Source: FW021-bin31 sp964647485 (GTDB lineage Bacteria > Bacteroidota > Bacteroidia > Chitinophagales > Chitinophagaceae). Taken from it: a DNA stretch of 64,000 nt. Location: contig CAZYHV010000012.1 in NCBI GenBank assembly GCA_964647485.1, forward strand, positions 1 to 64,000. The letters are read 5' to 3'. The notes under the pieces are model-generated. The model saw only the letters and a program-made list of their open reading frames with translations, was not told the origin of the DNA and did no database searches. Position 1 is the first letter of the stretch. Each line of letters opens with the position of its first letter. The translations under genes were made by a program, and so were the position numbers. Below are positions 7,484 through 15,465 of the stretch, one piece after another.

Positions 7484-8359
7484 ATGGCATCAACAATCTT
7501 AGGAATAGATATCGGTGGCACCGGAATCCGTGCTGCAAAAGTAAAAAACAACAAATTGGGCAAGGTACATACTTCAAATATTTCTGCTACCGAATCTACC
7601 GACACCATTCTTAATCAAGTCTTCAAATTGATTGATCAACTGATGACAGAAAATGATGTAGATGCAATAGGAATTGGAGTTCCCGGGGTTGTTAATGTAG
7701 AAGAAGGAATCGTCCATCAAATCCAAAATATCCCTTCTTGGAAAGAAGTTCATTTAAAGAGCTATATGGAAGCCCGTTATAAAGTCCCCGTTTCTTTAAA
7801 TAATGACGCAAATTGTTTTGCCTTAGGAGAAAAATATTTTGGAAAAGGGAAAGATTCTGAATCTTTTATTGCGTTGATGCTTAGTACCGGATTTGGCGCC
7901 GGCGTACTCATTGATGGAAAATTATATTCGGGAAAGAACTGTGCTGCAGGAGAATTTGGAATGATAAGATATAAAGAGCATAATTATGAGTATTATGCAG
8001 GGGGGCAGTTTTTTAGGAATTGTTATAATACTTCTGGATATACTGTTTTTAAATTGGCAGAACAGGGAGATGAAAAAGCATTAGACATCTTTAAAGAATT
8101 AGGAACCCACATAGGGCATTCCATACAAACCATATTATATGGTTTTGATGTAGAGAAGATTATTTTGGGAGGCTCTGTCAGTAAAGCATATAAATTTTTT
8201 CAAAAAGCAATGTGGCAAGAGTTAGAGCATTTTGATTTCAAAAAATCACTCCGAAATCTTGACATACAGGTTTCTTCATTGTCTTCTTATCATAGTATTA
8301 TCCTGGGTGCTGCAGCATTATATTATGACAAGATGTTTAGAAGAATTGTTTCCAAATAG
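7484..8359 (+). CDS. ROK-family sugar kinase (glucokinase-like)
   Basis: This cytosolic ASKHA-fold protein of 291 residues has the ATP-binding phosphate motif ILGIDIGGTGIRAAKV (residues 5-20), the second motif AIGIGVPGVV, the sugar-binding and catalytic stretch VSLNNDANCFALGE (Asp of NNDAN as base) and STGFGAGVLIDGKL. A ROK-type EFGMI follows. The usual CxCGxxGC zinc cluster after this point is absent (EHNYEYYAGGQFF instead). That is known in a subset of bacterial ROK kinases but makes the sugar specificity unsure. It most likely phosphorylates glucose or an N-acyl hexosamine. It converges on the PLP-enzyme gene with a 2-bp gap. Confidence 0.8.
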   Translation: MASTILGIDIGGTGIRAAKVKNNKLGKVHTSNISATESTDTILNQVFKLIDQLMTENDVDAIGIGVPGVVNVEEGIVHQIQNIPSWKEVHLKSYMEARYKVPVSLNNDANCFALGEKYFGKGKDSESFIALMLSTGFGAGVLIDGKLYSGKNCAAGEFGMIRYKEHNYEYYAGGQFFRNCYNTSGYTVFKLAEQGDEKALDIFKELGTHIGHSIQTILYGFDVEKIILGGSVSKAYKFFQKAMWQELEHFDFKKSLRNLDIQVSSLSSYHSIILGAAALYYDKMFRRIVSK

Positions 8360-8361
8360 GG

Positions 8362-9609
8362 TTATATAGCTTGCTGAAGATCTGCTATAATGTCTTCTAC
8401 ATTTTCGATACCTACGCTCATTCTTACCAGCCCGTCAGAGATGCCTCCTTTTTCTCTCTGGATTTTGGATACATTGGCATGGGTCATGGATGCCGGATGA
8501 CAAAGGAGCGTATCACAGGTGCCTAAAGAAACCGCTTTGGTACAAAATTGTAACTGATTGATGAGTCGTTTCCCGGCTTGAAATCCATCTTTGAGTTCAA
8601 AACTCAACATGGCTCCGGGTTTTTTCATTTGCTTTTGGGCAATGTCAAAATCCGGATGCTGAGGATTACCCGGATAATTAACTTTAAGAACTGCAGGATG
8701 ATTGGTCAAAAAATGAGCAACTTGTTTTGCATTCTCACAATGTTTTTCCATTCGCAAGGCTAATGTCTTCATTCCTTGGGTTAATAAATAAGCATCAAAA
8801 GGGTTACTATTTCCTCCCAGGGTACTGTACGTCTTTTTTACTACCGATTGCATCTTTTCTAGATTTCTTCCGATTAAGACCCCTCCAATTGCAGAACCGT
8901 GACCATTTAAATATTTGGTGGTAGAATGGAAAACATAATCTATTCCATAACGAAAAGGCTGTTGTAAGTATGGGGTTGCAAAGGTATTGTCAATGGCCGT
9001 TAGTCTGTCATATTGGTGAGCAAGGAGAGTGATTTTTTCAATATCTATACAGCGAAGCGTTGGATTAGCCGGCGTTTCCATAAATACGAGACGAATGGTC
9101 TGATCTTCTTTTAAAAGATTTTCAATTTGATTTAAATCGTGCATGTCTGTTACGATTGCTTCTATGCCTAAATCCGGGAGGATGTCTTGTAGTAAACCAT
9201 TGGTTCCTCCATAGAGGGAAGGATGGGTTAAGATTTTTTCTCCGGATTTTAGATGCGAAAGAAATAAGGTGGTCAGAGCTGCCATGCCGGAAGCATGTAA
9301 AAGTGCTTTGGCTGCTAAAGGTTCTCCTTGTTCATCTTGGATACCATAGGTTTCCAAAGCTGCGATCTTTCTCTCTGCTTCTGCGGAAGAAGGGTTCCCA
9401 AAACGAGAATAAATATAGCCTTCTTCTTTTCCACTAAAGCGATGAGCGCCCTGTTCTGCCGAGTCAAAAACAAAAGTAGAGGTGGCATAAATCGGCGTGA
9501 TATGGGCATAATTTGGATCAGAAAGATGCCCGCCGTGAACACATGTAGAATCGAAGCCAATAGAAGGTTTTAGTTTATGGTTGGAGGGTTTATGGTTAGA
9601 TGGTTTCAT
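8362..9609 (-). CDS. Trans-sulfuration PLP enzyme (methionine gamma-lyase / cystathionine gamma-synthase-like)
   Basis: This is a fold-type I PLP enzyme of the Cys/Met metabolism family. The PLP lysine is in HSTTKYLNGHG, with AIDNTFATPYLQQP (Asp contacting the pyridine ring), YSRFGNPSS and the C-terminal SLGTCDTLLCHPASMTH and GLVRMSVGIENVEDI. The C-terminal part resembles methionine gamma-lyases, but the Cys of their LYGC motif is Gly here (SLYGGTNG), so a lyase or gamma-synthase assignment is open. The N-terminus MKPSNHKPSNHKLKPS is low-complexity because it is translated from an octamer repeat array, and the only available ATG (9609) lies within a repeat unit. The family core begins at IGFDSTCVHGG. 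Confidence 0.85.
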   Translation of the reverse strand: MKPSNHKPSNHKLKPSIGFDSTCVHGGHLSDPNYAHITPIYATSTFVFDSAEQGAHRFSGKEEGYIYSRFGNPSSAEAERKIAALETYGIQDEQGEPLAAKALLHASGMAALTTLFLSHLKSGEKILTHPSLYGGTNGLLQDILPDLGIEAIVTDMHDLNQIENLLKEDQTIRLVFMETPANPTLRCIDIEKITLLAHQYDRLTAIDNTFATPYLQQPFRYGIDYVFHSTTKYLNGHGSAIGGVLIGRNLEKMQSVVKKTYSTLGGNSNPFDAYLLTQGMKTLALRMEKHCENAKQVAHFLTNHPAVLKVNYPGNPQHPDFDIAQKQMKKPGAMLSFELKDGFQAGKRLINQLQFCTKAVSLGTCDTLLCHPASMTHANVSKIQREKGGISDGLVRMSVGIENVEDIIADLQQAI

Positions 9610-9647
9610 GGTTGAATTGTTAAATGGTTATATTGTTTTATTGTTGA
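9577..9647. repeat. Octamer tandem array, ATGGTTnn type
   Basis: Nine 8-bp units start at 9577, 9585, 9592, 9600, 9608, 9616, 9624, 9632 and 9640. They are in register except for one 7-bp unit. The consensus is ATGGTT or ATTGTT plus two variable bases. The array straddles the start of the PLP-enzyme gene. The remaining spacer to uvrC (9648-9777) shows nothing recognisable. Confidence 0.85.
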
Positions 9648-9777
9648 ATGCCTGTCCGACTACTTTAAAAACAGTAATAAAGGTCAGGTGGGTTGGATAT
9701 TTTATTTTAAATCTTAATTTTTCAATTTTGTATCGCCTCCTCGCCCAATCTCTCTATTCGCCTTGCCCCTCGTCCTT

Positions 9778-11577
9778 TCATTCTTCATGAAAATGTCGCC
9801 AGATGACCCCGGCTTTGGTTCGCCCTACTTCTCCGGTTAATTCTCTTTGGGTTAATTTTTTAATTTTTTTTACTGAATGGAAGCGTGTAAGTAATTGCGT
9901 GGCTGTTTTTTTACCAATTCCGTCAATCTGTTCTAAGGCATTGGTAAAAGTGCCTTTGCTTCTCTTTTTTCGATGGAAAGTTACCCCAAATCGGTGTACC
10001 TGATCCCGAATAAAACGAATGAGTTTCATGCTTTCTCCTCCATAGGGCAATTGAAGACCTTCAGAATCTCCAACAAAGAAGAGTTCCTCTTCTCTTTTGG
10101 CCAAACCCACCAATGTCATGCTTCCGGTCAGCCCTAATTCTTGAATAGCCTGGTAGGCTGAATTCAACTGTCCCTTTCCTCCATCTATAATTACCAGCTG
10201 GGGTAAAGTGGATTTTTCTTTCAGAAGTCTTTTGTAGCGGCGATATACAGCTTCTTTCATGGATGCAAAATCGTCAATTCCGGTTACTGTTTTTATATTA
10301 AAATGTCGGTAATCCTTTTTACTGGGTTTCCCATTTTTGAACACTACACAGGCAGAGACCGGATAACTTCCCTGGAAATTGGAATTATCAAAACACTCAA
10401 TGTGTTTAGGCAAAACAGGGAGTTGTAAATCTTCTTGTAAATTGATTAGTATTTGTTCGTAATCTTTTGTTTTTTCCAGATGCAATGCTTTCTTTTTTTG
10501 CATCTCATCAAAAAAATATTGTGTGTTTTTCTGAGAGAGTTCCAATAGTTTCTTTTTATCGCCAATCTTGGGGACGACAAATTTTATCTCGGGGTCGGGA
10601 TAAGAAATGGCAAAAGGCAGAATAATCAATGGGGCCATGCTCTTTAATTTTTCTCTAATCTGGACAATGGCCTGTGGCATAATTTCCTCTTCCGACTCAT
10701 CCAATTTACATTCTACAATATTGGTCTTGCTTTGGATAATACTACCATGTCTGATCTGCAAAAAATTGACATATGCTTTCCGTTTATCTTTTAAGATAGA
10801 AAATACGTCGGCATCCCGCATTTTAGAGCTCACGACGGTGCTCTTTGCGCTATATTCTTTGAAGGATTCAATCTTTTTGCGGACAATTTCTGCTTTTTCA
10901 AATTCCAGTTTTTCTACATGGCTTTTCATTTCTTCTTTCAATAAATTCAATACCGGAGAGAGATGCCCTTTCAGGATATTTCGAACTTGATCTAAGTTTT
11001 TTTCATAGTCTTTAGCTGACTGATATCCTTCACAAGGTCCTTTACAATTTCCCAGATGGTATTCTAAGCAGACTTTGAATTTCTGTCCATAAATATTTCG
11101 ATCTGTCAGTCGCAAACTGCAGGTTCTTAAAGGAATGTAGGTACGAATGAATTCCAGCAAATCTTTTACTGTTTTTACACTCGTATAAGGTCCGTAATAT
11201 TCGGAGCCATCGTTGATGACTCTTCTTGTTAGAAATACTCTTGGGAAAGGCTCGTTTTTGATGACAATATATGGATAAGTTTTATCATCTTTCAGGTTGA
11301 TGTTGTAGCGGGGCTGATATTGTTTGATTAAGGAATTTTCCAACAGAAAAGCATCTTGTTCCGTATCTACAATGGTGACTTCTATTCTTGCAATTTTCTC
11401 TACCAACTTTCTGGTCTTGTAATGATTGACCGAACGGCTAAAATAAGAACCGACCCGCTTTCGCAAATCTTTGGCTTTCCCTACGTAAATAATAACATCT
11501 TCTTCATCGAAGTACTTATAGACCCCGGGTTTATGTGGAATGGTATGGGCAATATGTTGAAATGCGGTGGAAGTCAT
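9778..11577 (-). CDS. uvrC: UvrABC excinuclease subunit C
   Basis: UvrC makes both incisions around a DNA lesion after UvrA/UvrB loading. Domain order is as expected. The N-terminal GIY-YIG nuclease holds KPGVYKYFDEED and IIYVGKAKDLRKRVGSYF (about residues 15-50). Next come the cysteine-bearing CLEYHLGNCKGPCEGY, a UVR helix pair (LEFEKAEIVRKKIESFK, about 225-240), the RNase H-like second nuclease (ECFDNSNFQGSYPVSA and VIIDGGKGQLNSA) and C-terminal helix-hairpin-helix motifs (IDGIGKKTATQLL). The frame begins at 11598, but an ATG at 11577 fits both the family start and the promoter element at 11588-11595, giving 599 residues. uvrA and uvrB are not in the window. Confidence 0.94.
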   Translation of the reverse strand: MTSTAFQHIAHTIPHKPGVYKYFDEEDVIIYVGKAKDLRKRVGSYFSRSVNHYKTRKLVEKIARIEVTIVDTEQDAFLLENSLIKQYQPRYNINLKDDKTYPYIVIKNEPFPRVFLTRRVINDGSEYYGPYTSVKTVKDLLEFIRTYIPLRTCSLRLTDRNIYGQKFKVCLEYHLGNCKGPCEGYQSAKDYEKNLDQVRNILKGHLSPVLNLLKEEMKSHVEKLEFEKAEIVRKKIESFKEYSAKSTVVSSKMRDADVFSILKDKRKAYVNFLQIRHGSIIQSKTNIVECKLDESEEEIMPQAIVQIREKLKSMAPLIILPFAISYPDPEIKFVVPKIGDKKKLLELSQKNTQYFFDEMQKKKALHLEKTKDYEQILINLQEDLQLPVLPKHIECFDNSNFQGSYPVSACVVFKNGKPSKKDYRHFNIKTVTGIDDFASMKEAVYRRYKRLLKEKSTLPQLVIIDGGKGQLNSAYQAIQELGLTGSMTLVGLAKREEELFFVGDSEGLQLPYGGESMKLIRFIRDQVHRFGVTFHRKKRSKGTFTNALEQIDGIGKKTATQLLTRFHSVKKIKKLTQRELTGEVGRTKAGVIWRHFHEE

Positions 11578-11587
11578 AATCCTTCCA

Positions 11588-11595
11588 CAAAAGTA
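11588..11595 (-). promoter_or_regulatory. -7 promoter element for uvrC (TACTTTTG)
   Basis: The minus strand reads TACTTTTG, ending 10 bases before the ATG at 11577. It decides the start, because the longer frame from 11598 would begin upstream of the expected transcript. Confidence 0.55.
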
Positions 11596-11663
11596 CATAA
11601 AAAGAACGGCGTTTTACCGTTATTGTAGATAACCTACCCTATAGCATAAGGATTTTTATGGGT

Positions 11664-12038
11664 TTACTTTTTTCTCCTTCTAAAAAATAGATAACAGAGG
11701 GTAAAGCCTGTTATACCGGCCAGGAAGAGTTGTTTTCTGTCTTGAACAGGGATAAACCGGGTTTCTTCTTCTGTGATTTCATATACTCCTTTGGGTTTGG
11801 CGCTACCGCCACCACCACCTCCTCCTCCTCTACTAACATTTTCTACGGTAATATCAGAGGATTCTTCTTCATCGTCTCTTTTACCTGTTCCACTGCCTCC
11901 GCCCATACCAAAGGATAACTGTGCGACAGGAATAATCGTCTTTCCTTTTGTTTCAATAGGAGCCCCGAATATATTTTTGATAGATATATTCTCTTTGAGA
12001 TTCTCTACCATTTTCTTTAAAAAATTTTTGTTTTCCAT
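11664..12038 (-). CDS. GerW/YtfJ-like protein with C-terminal membrane anchor
   Basis: This 124-residue protein resembles the GerW (Spore_YtfJ) family: an N-terminal helix, the pattern FGAPIETKGKTIIPVAQLSFGMGGGSG (shown over about residues 24-50), an acidic linker, a run of eight glycines at about 71-78, then a beta-rich end. A single hydrophobic helix (LFLAGITGFTLCYLFF) and a basic RRRKK tail close the protein, suggesting a tail-anchored inner-membrane protein. In endospore formers the family acts in germination. Here no sporulation genes are present and the role is unknown. It lies alone upstream of uvrC on the same strand. Confidence 0.7.
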   Translation of the reverse strand: MENKNFLKKMVENLKENISIKNIFGAPIETKGKTIIPVAQLSFGMGGGSGTGKRDDEEESSDITVENVSRGGGGGGGGSAKPKGVYEITEEETRFIPVQDRKQLFLAGITGFTLCYLFFRRRKK

Positions 12039-12164
12039 AATGCTACTTTTTGTAAGTTAAAGTTACAAAAATCTGATGACATGCTAATGGAGGGGAGGAT
12101 GGATTTAACAGCTTTCTTGTAACTACTGCCCTCCAAAATTCGCAATAATAATCGCGTAAAAAAC

Positions 12165-12188
12165 CAATAAGAATGACATAAAACATAG
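12165..12188 (+). promoter_or_regulatory. Conserved upstream block 1, copy A
   Basis: These 24 bases, beginning CAATAAGAATGACAT, recur without a mismatch at 31515-31538. The block sits 47 bp before conserved block 2. It may be an activator site or upstream promoter element. Confidence 0.6.
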
Positions 12189-12246
12189 TGATTATAGCGC
12201 TTTGGGGTATTTAGAAACTTTTTTTTCTTGCAGTTGTAAAATTTGC

Positions 12247-12258
12247 GCAAACGATTGA
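12247..12258 (+). promoter_or_regulatory. Operator-like site A1
   Basis: GCAAACGATTGA matches the CG-centred palindrome GCAAACGTTTGC at 10 of 12 bases, the form bound by LacI-family repressors. It lies in the 24-bp block 12236-12259 that is identical to 31576-31599. Confidence 0.6.
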
Positions 12259-12327
12259 ATCAAGGATTGTAGAGGGATATGCTAAAATCCTTTTTGTGAT
12301 ATAAAAATAACTTTCTAAATTGAGCAT

Positions 12328-12339
12328 GCAAACGGTGGC
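12328..12339 (+). promoter_or_regulatory. Operator-like site A2
   Basis: GCAAACGGTGGC matches GCAAACGTTTGC at 10 of 12 bases. It starts exactly 81 bp after site A1, the same spacing as between B1 and B2 at the other locus. Confidence 0.55.
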
Positions 12340-12399
12340 ATCTCATTTTTAACCTTTTAAAAACTTTTCACAGAAAGAGGTTCTCTGAGAAAAAAGAAT

Positions 12400-12411
12400 G
12401 CAAACGTTTTA
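12400..12411 (+). promoter_or_regulatory. Operator-like site A3
   Basis: GCAAACGTTTTA matches GCAAACGTTTGC at 10 of 12 bases. It lies 72 bp after A2 and 53 bp before the susC ATG. No counterpart exists at the second locus. Confidence 0.5.
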
Positions 12412-12463
12412 AATTCAACTTAATAACGAGTATTTATTTGATCATAAAATCTACACGAACAAG

Positions 12464-15454
12464 ATGAAAAAAAAATTACTAAGAATTGCCGTAACGGCAT
12501 GTATTTTTCTTGTTTCTGGTCATTGGACTATTGCTTTTCCGCTGGATGGAGTCATCGTAAAAAGGGAGGTTAATGACACTATTCCTAACTCCGACTCATC
12601 AGCAGTAGATTCAGTTTCTTATCATCTAACCGGTCTTTCAGGCCTTGGCTCTTCTTTTATTGCTTTATCCCGGGATTCAATGGATGTCGAATCTGCGGGT
12701 AAATATCCAATATTGGCATTGCAACAACATTTGAAAGGACATTTAAAGGGCTTGTATGTGCAAACGCCTTCTATGGAGCCGGGTAGTATAGAGAATATGT
12801 ATATTAGGGGAATTACTAAACCTTTGCTTTCGCATAAGGATATTTATGAAAATCAACCGACGGTTTATCTGAATGGAGTGCCTTTAATAACCGATAACCC
12901 GTTTGTGTATGATATCCAAAAATATAAATTTAATCCTATAGGACCTGCTACTAATTTATTATCTGCAATAGATATGGATAACGTAGCTTCCATAAAAATT
13001 TTGAAATCTCCGGAAGCATTAGCCTCATTAGGACCGCGAGCCGCGAATGGGGCAATTATGATTACTACTAAAAATGCGCATGCGGGGGATAAGAAAATAT
13101 CCATAAATGGATATTATGGTCTTGCTCCGGCTTTGGATGACCATCCTGTAAATGCGGCTTATATGGCAAAAATAAGAAAGCCTTATTATGATAAATATGC
13201 TACTAGTCAAAATAAAGCTGACTATCCTGAATATTTATCTAATACTTCAGACCCTAATTATTATGGACCGGCTAACTGGACTGATTTGTATTACAAAACA
13301 GCGATGCTTCATTCTATTAATGGGAGCCTTACGGGTGGGACAGAACGTGCAAATTTTCGTTTTTTTGGCGGAGAAAGTCAGGGTAATAGTGGAATAGACG
13401 GTACAAAAATTAATCGATATACGGCGGCGTTTTCTATTAATATGTTGCCGCTTACCTGGTTGACGGTTTCTACCTCCGTTAAAGCTACTCGTCTCAATAG
13501 AGATAGGAATAAGAGTCTGAGAGACCGGTTGGCGGAAATGAATTATTTTCCTGATCTTACCTATCCTTTAGCTCCCAATAAGGCGCTTTACAATAAATAT
13601 CTTAACTATTATGACGATGGGTTTGATAAAAACTCCGATAATGTTATTGATGGTAGTTTCTCGTTGAAGGCGGTGTTCAGACATTGGGTTTTAAGCTCTC
13701 AATTAGCATTTGATTATAATGAAGGAGTAAGAGATGTATTTTGGCCCTCTTCTTTGTTGGAGGATAATAATTATGCCTCTCACTATTATGGCTCTAATCG
13801 AAGACTGTTAGTAGATAATAAAGTGAAGTATAAAAATATTTTCAACCAGGTTCATCATTTCTCCGTAGAGGTTGGTCAGTCTCTTCAAGCTGAAAAGAAT
13901 GCATATAATTATGCCTATGCATATAAAGGACCTAGTGATTATATTAAAATTAATGTGGTAGATGGAGATAAAAATCATGATGACTATTTAGAACCAAATA
14001 TATATATAGGGAATCGATTTTTAGATCGACTAAAGTCTCATTTATTATCTTTCTATGGACATGCGAAATATTCTTACAAGGATATTTTATCTGTAGATGC
14101 TATTTTAAGAAACGATGCCTCCTCTTTTGCACAGCCTACCTCTCGTTGGTTTATTTCACCGGCCTTTAGTGTAGATTGGAATTTAAAGAATAACCTTCTT
14201 TTGAATAGTAATAAAGTAAATCAGTTAGATGTAAAGCTGTCTTGGGGGAGGATCGGAAAATTATTTCCCAATGCTATGATGGGTGCTGGTCCTCAATATC
14301 GTGTAGATCTCGGTTGGTCAGGAGAACGTAGGATGCCTTCTTATAATGGCGTGGCGACCTTAACCAGACCCTATTCTTACGGATGGGTGGGGTATAATAT
14401 AAAATGGCCTTATTCCGAAACGAAGTCATTGAATATCTCTGCCAGCTTGTTTCATCATAGGTTAAGTGCAGATATCACGGCTTATCTTAAAGATGATAAA
14501 AGAATGGTACTGGGAATACCGACGATTTCTACCTCCGGATTTGTTAAATCCTTTGAACAGGGGCTGTGGGTAAGGAATAAAGGTTTAGAGATAGGACTAG
14601 AGGGGGTGTTAATAAAGAACAAATCTGCTCACATTCTATGGACCTTGGGCGGAAATGTAAGCATGAATAAGAATACGTTAAAGGCATTGCCGGGAGGACT
14701 TGATGAAGTTATTATTGAGAACCAAAAACTGGTAGTGGGAGAGGCCATTGATCGTTTTTGGCTTTTGCATACGAAAGGAATCTATAAATCTGATGCGGAC
14801 GTTCCTATTAATCCTATGACGAATGAACCAATGACCTATAAAGGGGTTTCCTTGAAAGGTGGTGATGCGGACTGGCAGGATGTCAATGGTGATTATGTGA
14901 TTGATGATAAAGATAAAGTTTTAACCGGTCATATTTTACCGAAATTTGTAGGTGGATTCAATACAGCCTTTGAATGGAAAGGGCTTTCTCTGTCTGCTGA
15001 TTTTTATTATGCTATTGGACAGAAGGTTCTCAATAAGAATGTAGCAAACCGATTGGATTTTATTAATGTTTCTGCGGCTAAAGATATTAATACAACGCAG
15101 CTTAAAGACGTTACGTTTTGGAGAAAGACGTTTGATCACTCTCAATATCCCGAATTTAATCCCTGGAGTGATGCGAAACCTTATCAGTTAGATCAAGACC
15201 TTTATTTACAAAATGCTTCTTATCTGAAACTCAGGACGCTTTCTTTGGGATATGATTTAGCAAAGTCCGGCATCTTCAAAAAAACAGATCGGAAGTTTGA
15301 TAAATTATTAATATATCTGTCCGCCAATAATATCTTAACAGTTACCCCTTATCCGGATGGAGATCCTGAGATTGCCAATTATCAGGGATATTACACCGGA
15401 TATGGAATGCCTTTTATGAAATCATATACTATTGGATTAAAAGTTGACTTTTAG
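12464..15454 (+). CDS. SusC/RagA-family TonB-dependent transporter (module 1)
   Basis: This 996-residue outer-membrane transporter works with the SusD lipoprotein downstream to import oligomers using TonB energy. It has a signal peptide (hydrophobic to about residue 25, then FPLDG), a plug at about 70-210 with the SusC pattern VYLNGVPLITDNPF and ASIKILKSPEALASLGPRAANGAIMITTK, and a long barrel ending in the aromatic LKVDF. Unlike the other three SusC proteins here it has no N-terminal carboxypeptidase-regulatory-like domain: the signal is followed by a short Ser/Asp-rich linker. Its plug is also divergent (LQQHLKGHLKGLYVQ in place of LQGKVPGL). It is the first gene of the locus, 12 bp before susD. 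Confidence 0.9.
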   Translation: MKKKLLRIAVTACIFLVSGHWTIAFPLDGVIVKREVNDTIPNSDSSAVDSVSYHLTGLSGLGSSFIALSRDSMDVESAGKYPILALQQHLKGHLKGLYVQTPSMEPGSIENMYIRGITKPLLSHKDIYENQPTVYLNGVPLITDNPFVYDIQKYKFNPIGPATNLLSAIDMDNVASIKILKSPEALASLGPRAANGAIMITTKNAHAGDKKISINGYYGLAPALDDHPVNAAYMAKIRKPYYDKYATSQNKADYPEYLSNTSDPNYYGPANWTDLYYKTAMLHSINGSLTGGTERANFRFFGGESQGNSGIDGTKINRYTAAFSINMLPLTWLTVSTSVKATRLNRDRNKSLRDRLAEMNYFPDLTYPLAPNKALYNKYLNYYDDGFDKNSDNVIDGSFSLKAVFRHWVLSSQLAFDYNEGVRDVFWPSSLLEDNNYASHYYGSNRRLLVDNKVKYKNIFNQVHHFSVEVGQSLQAEKNAYNYAYAYKGPSDYIKINVVDGDKNHDDYLEPNIYIGNRFLDRLKSHLLSFYGHAKYSYKDILSVDAILRNDASSFAQPTSRWFISPAFSVDWNLKNNLLLNSNKVNQLDVKLSWGRIGKLFPNAMMGAGPQYRVDLGWSGERRMPSYNGVATLTRPYSYGWVGYNIKWPYSETKSLNISASLFHHRLSADITAYLKDDKRMVLGIPTISTSGFVKSFEQGLWVRNKGLEIGLEGVLIKNKSAHILWTLGGNVSMNKNTLKALPGGLDEVIIENQKLVVGEAIDRFWLLHTKGIYKSDADVPINPMTNEPMTYKGVSLKGGDADWQDVNGDYVIDDKDKVLTGHILPKFVGGFNTAFEWKGLSLSADFYYAIGQKVLNKNVANRLDFINVSAAKDINTTQLKDVTFWRKTFDHSQYPEFNPWSDAKPYQLDQDLYLQNASYLKLRTLSLGYDLAKSGIFKKTDRKFDKLLIYLSANNILTVTPYPDGDPEIANYQGYYTGYGMPFMKSYTIGLKVDF

Positions 15455-15465
15455 AATTTTAAAAT

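Larger units (their letters stand above)
12039..12463. other. Regulatory intergenic region upstream of the first susC
   Basis: This 425-bp spacer separates the GerW-like gene from the 19-kb same-strand locus. It contains a 24-bp block (12165-12188) and a second 24-bp block (12236-12259), both repeated exactly upstream of the susC at 31707, plus three operator-like sites. No TAnnTTTG element with exact spacing is evident. TAAAATTTG within block 2 has three bases instead of two between TA and TTTG. Confidence 0.7.

Noticed and set aside
11664..12038. GerW-like protein as evidence of sporulation
   Set aside because: The family is widespread in non-sporulating bacteria, and no other sporulation gene is present.
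11773..12060. Plus-strand open frame rich in proline opposite the GerW-like gene
   Set aside because: The proline runs are the antisense reading of the polyglycine codons of the minus-strand gene, which has a coherent domain layout.
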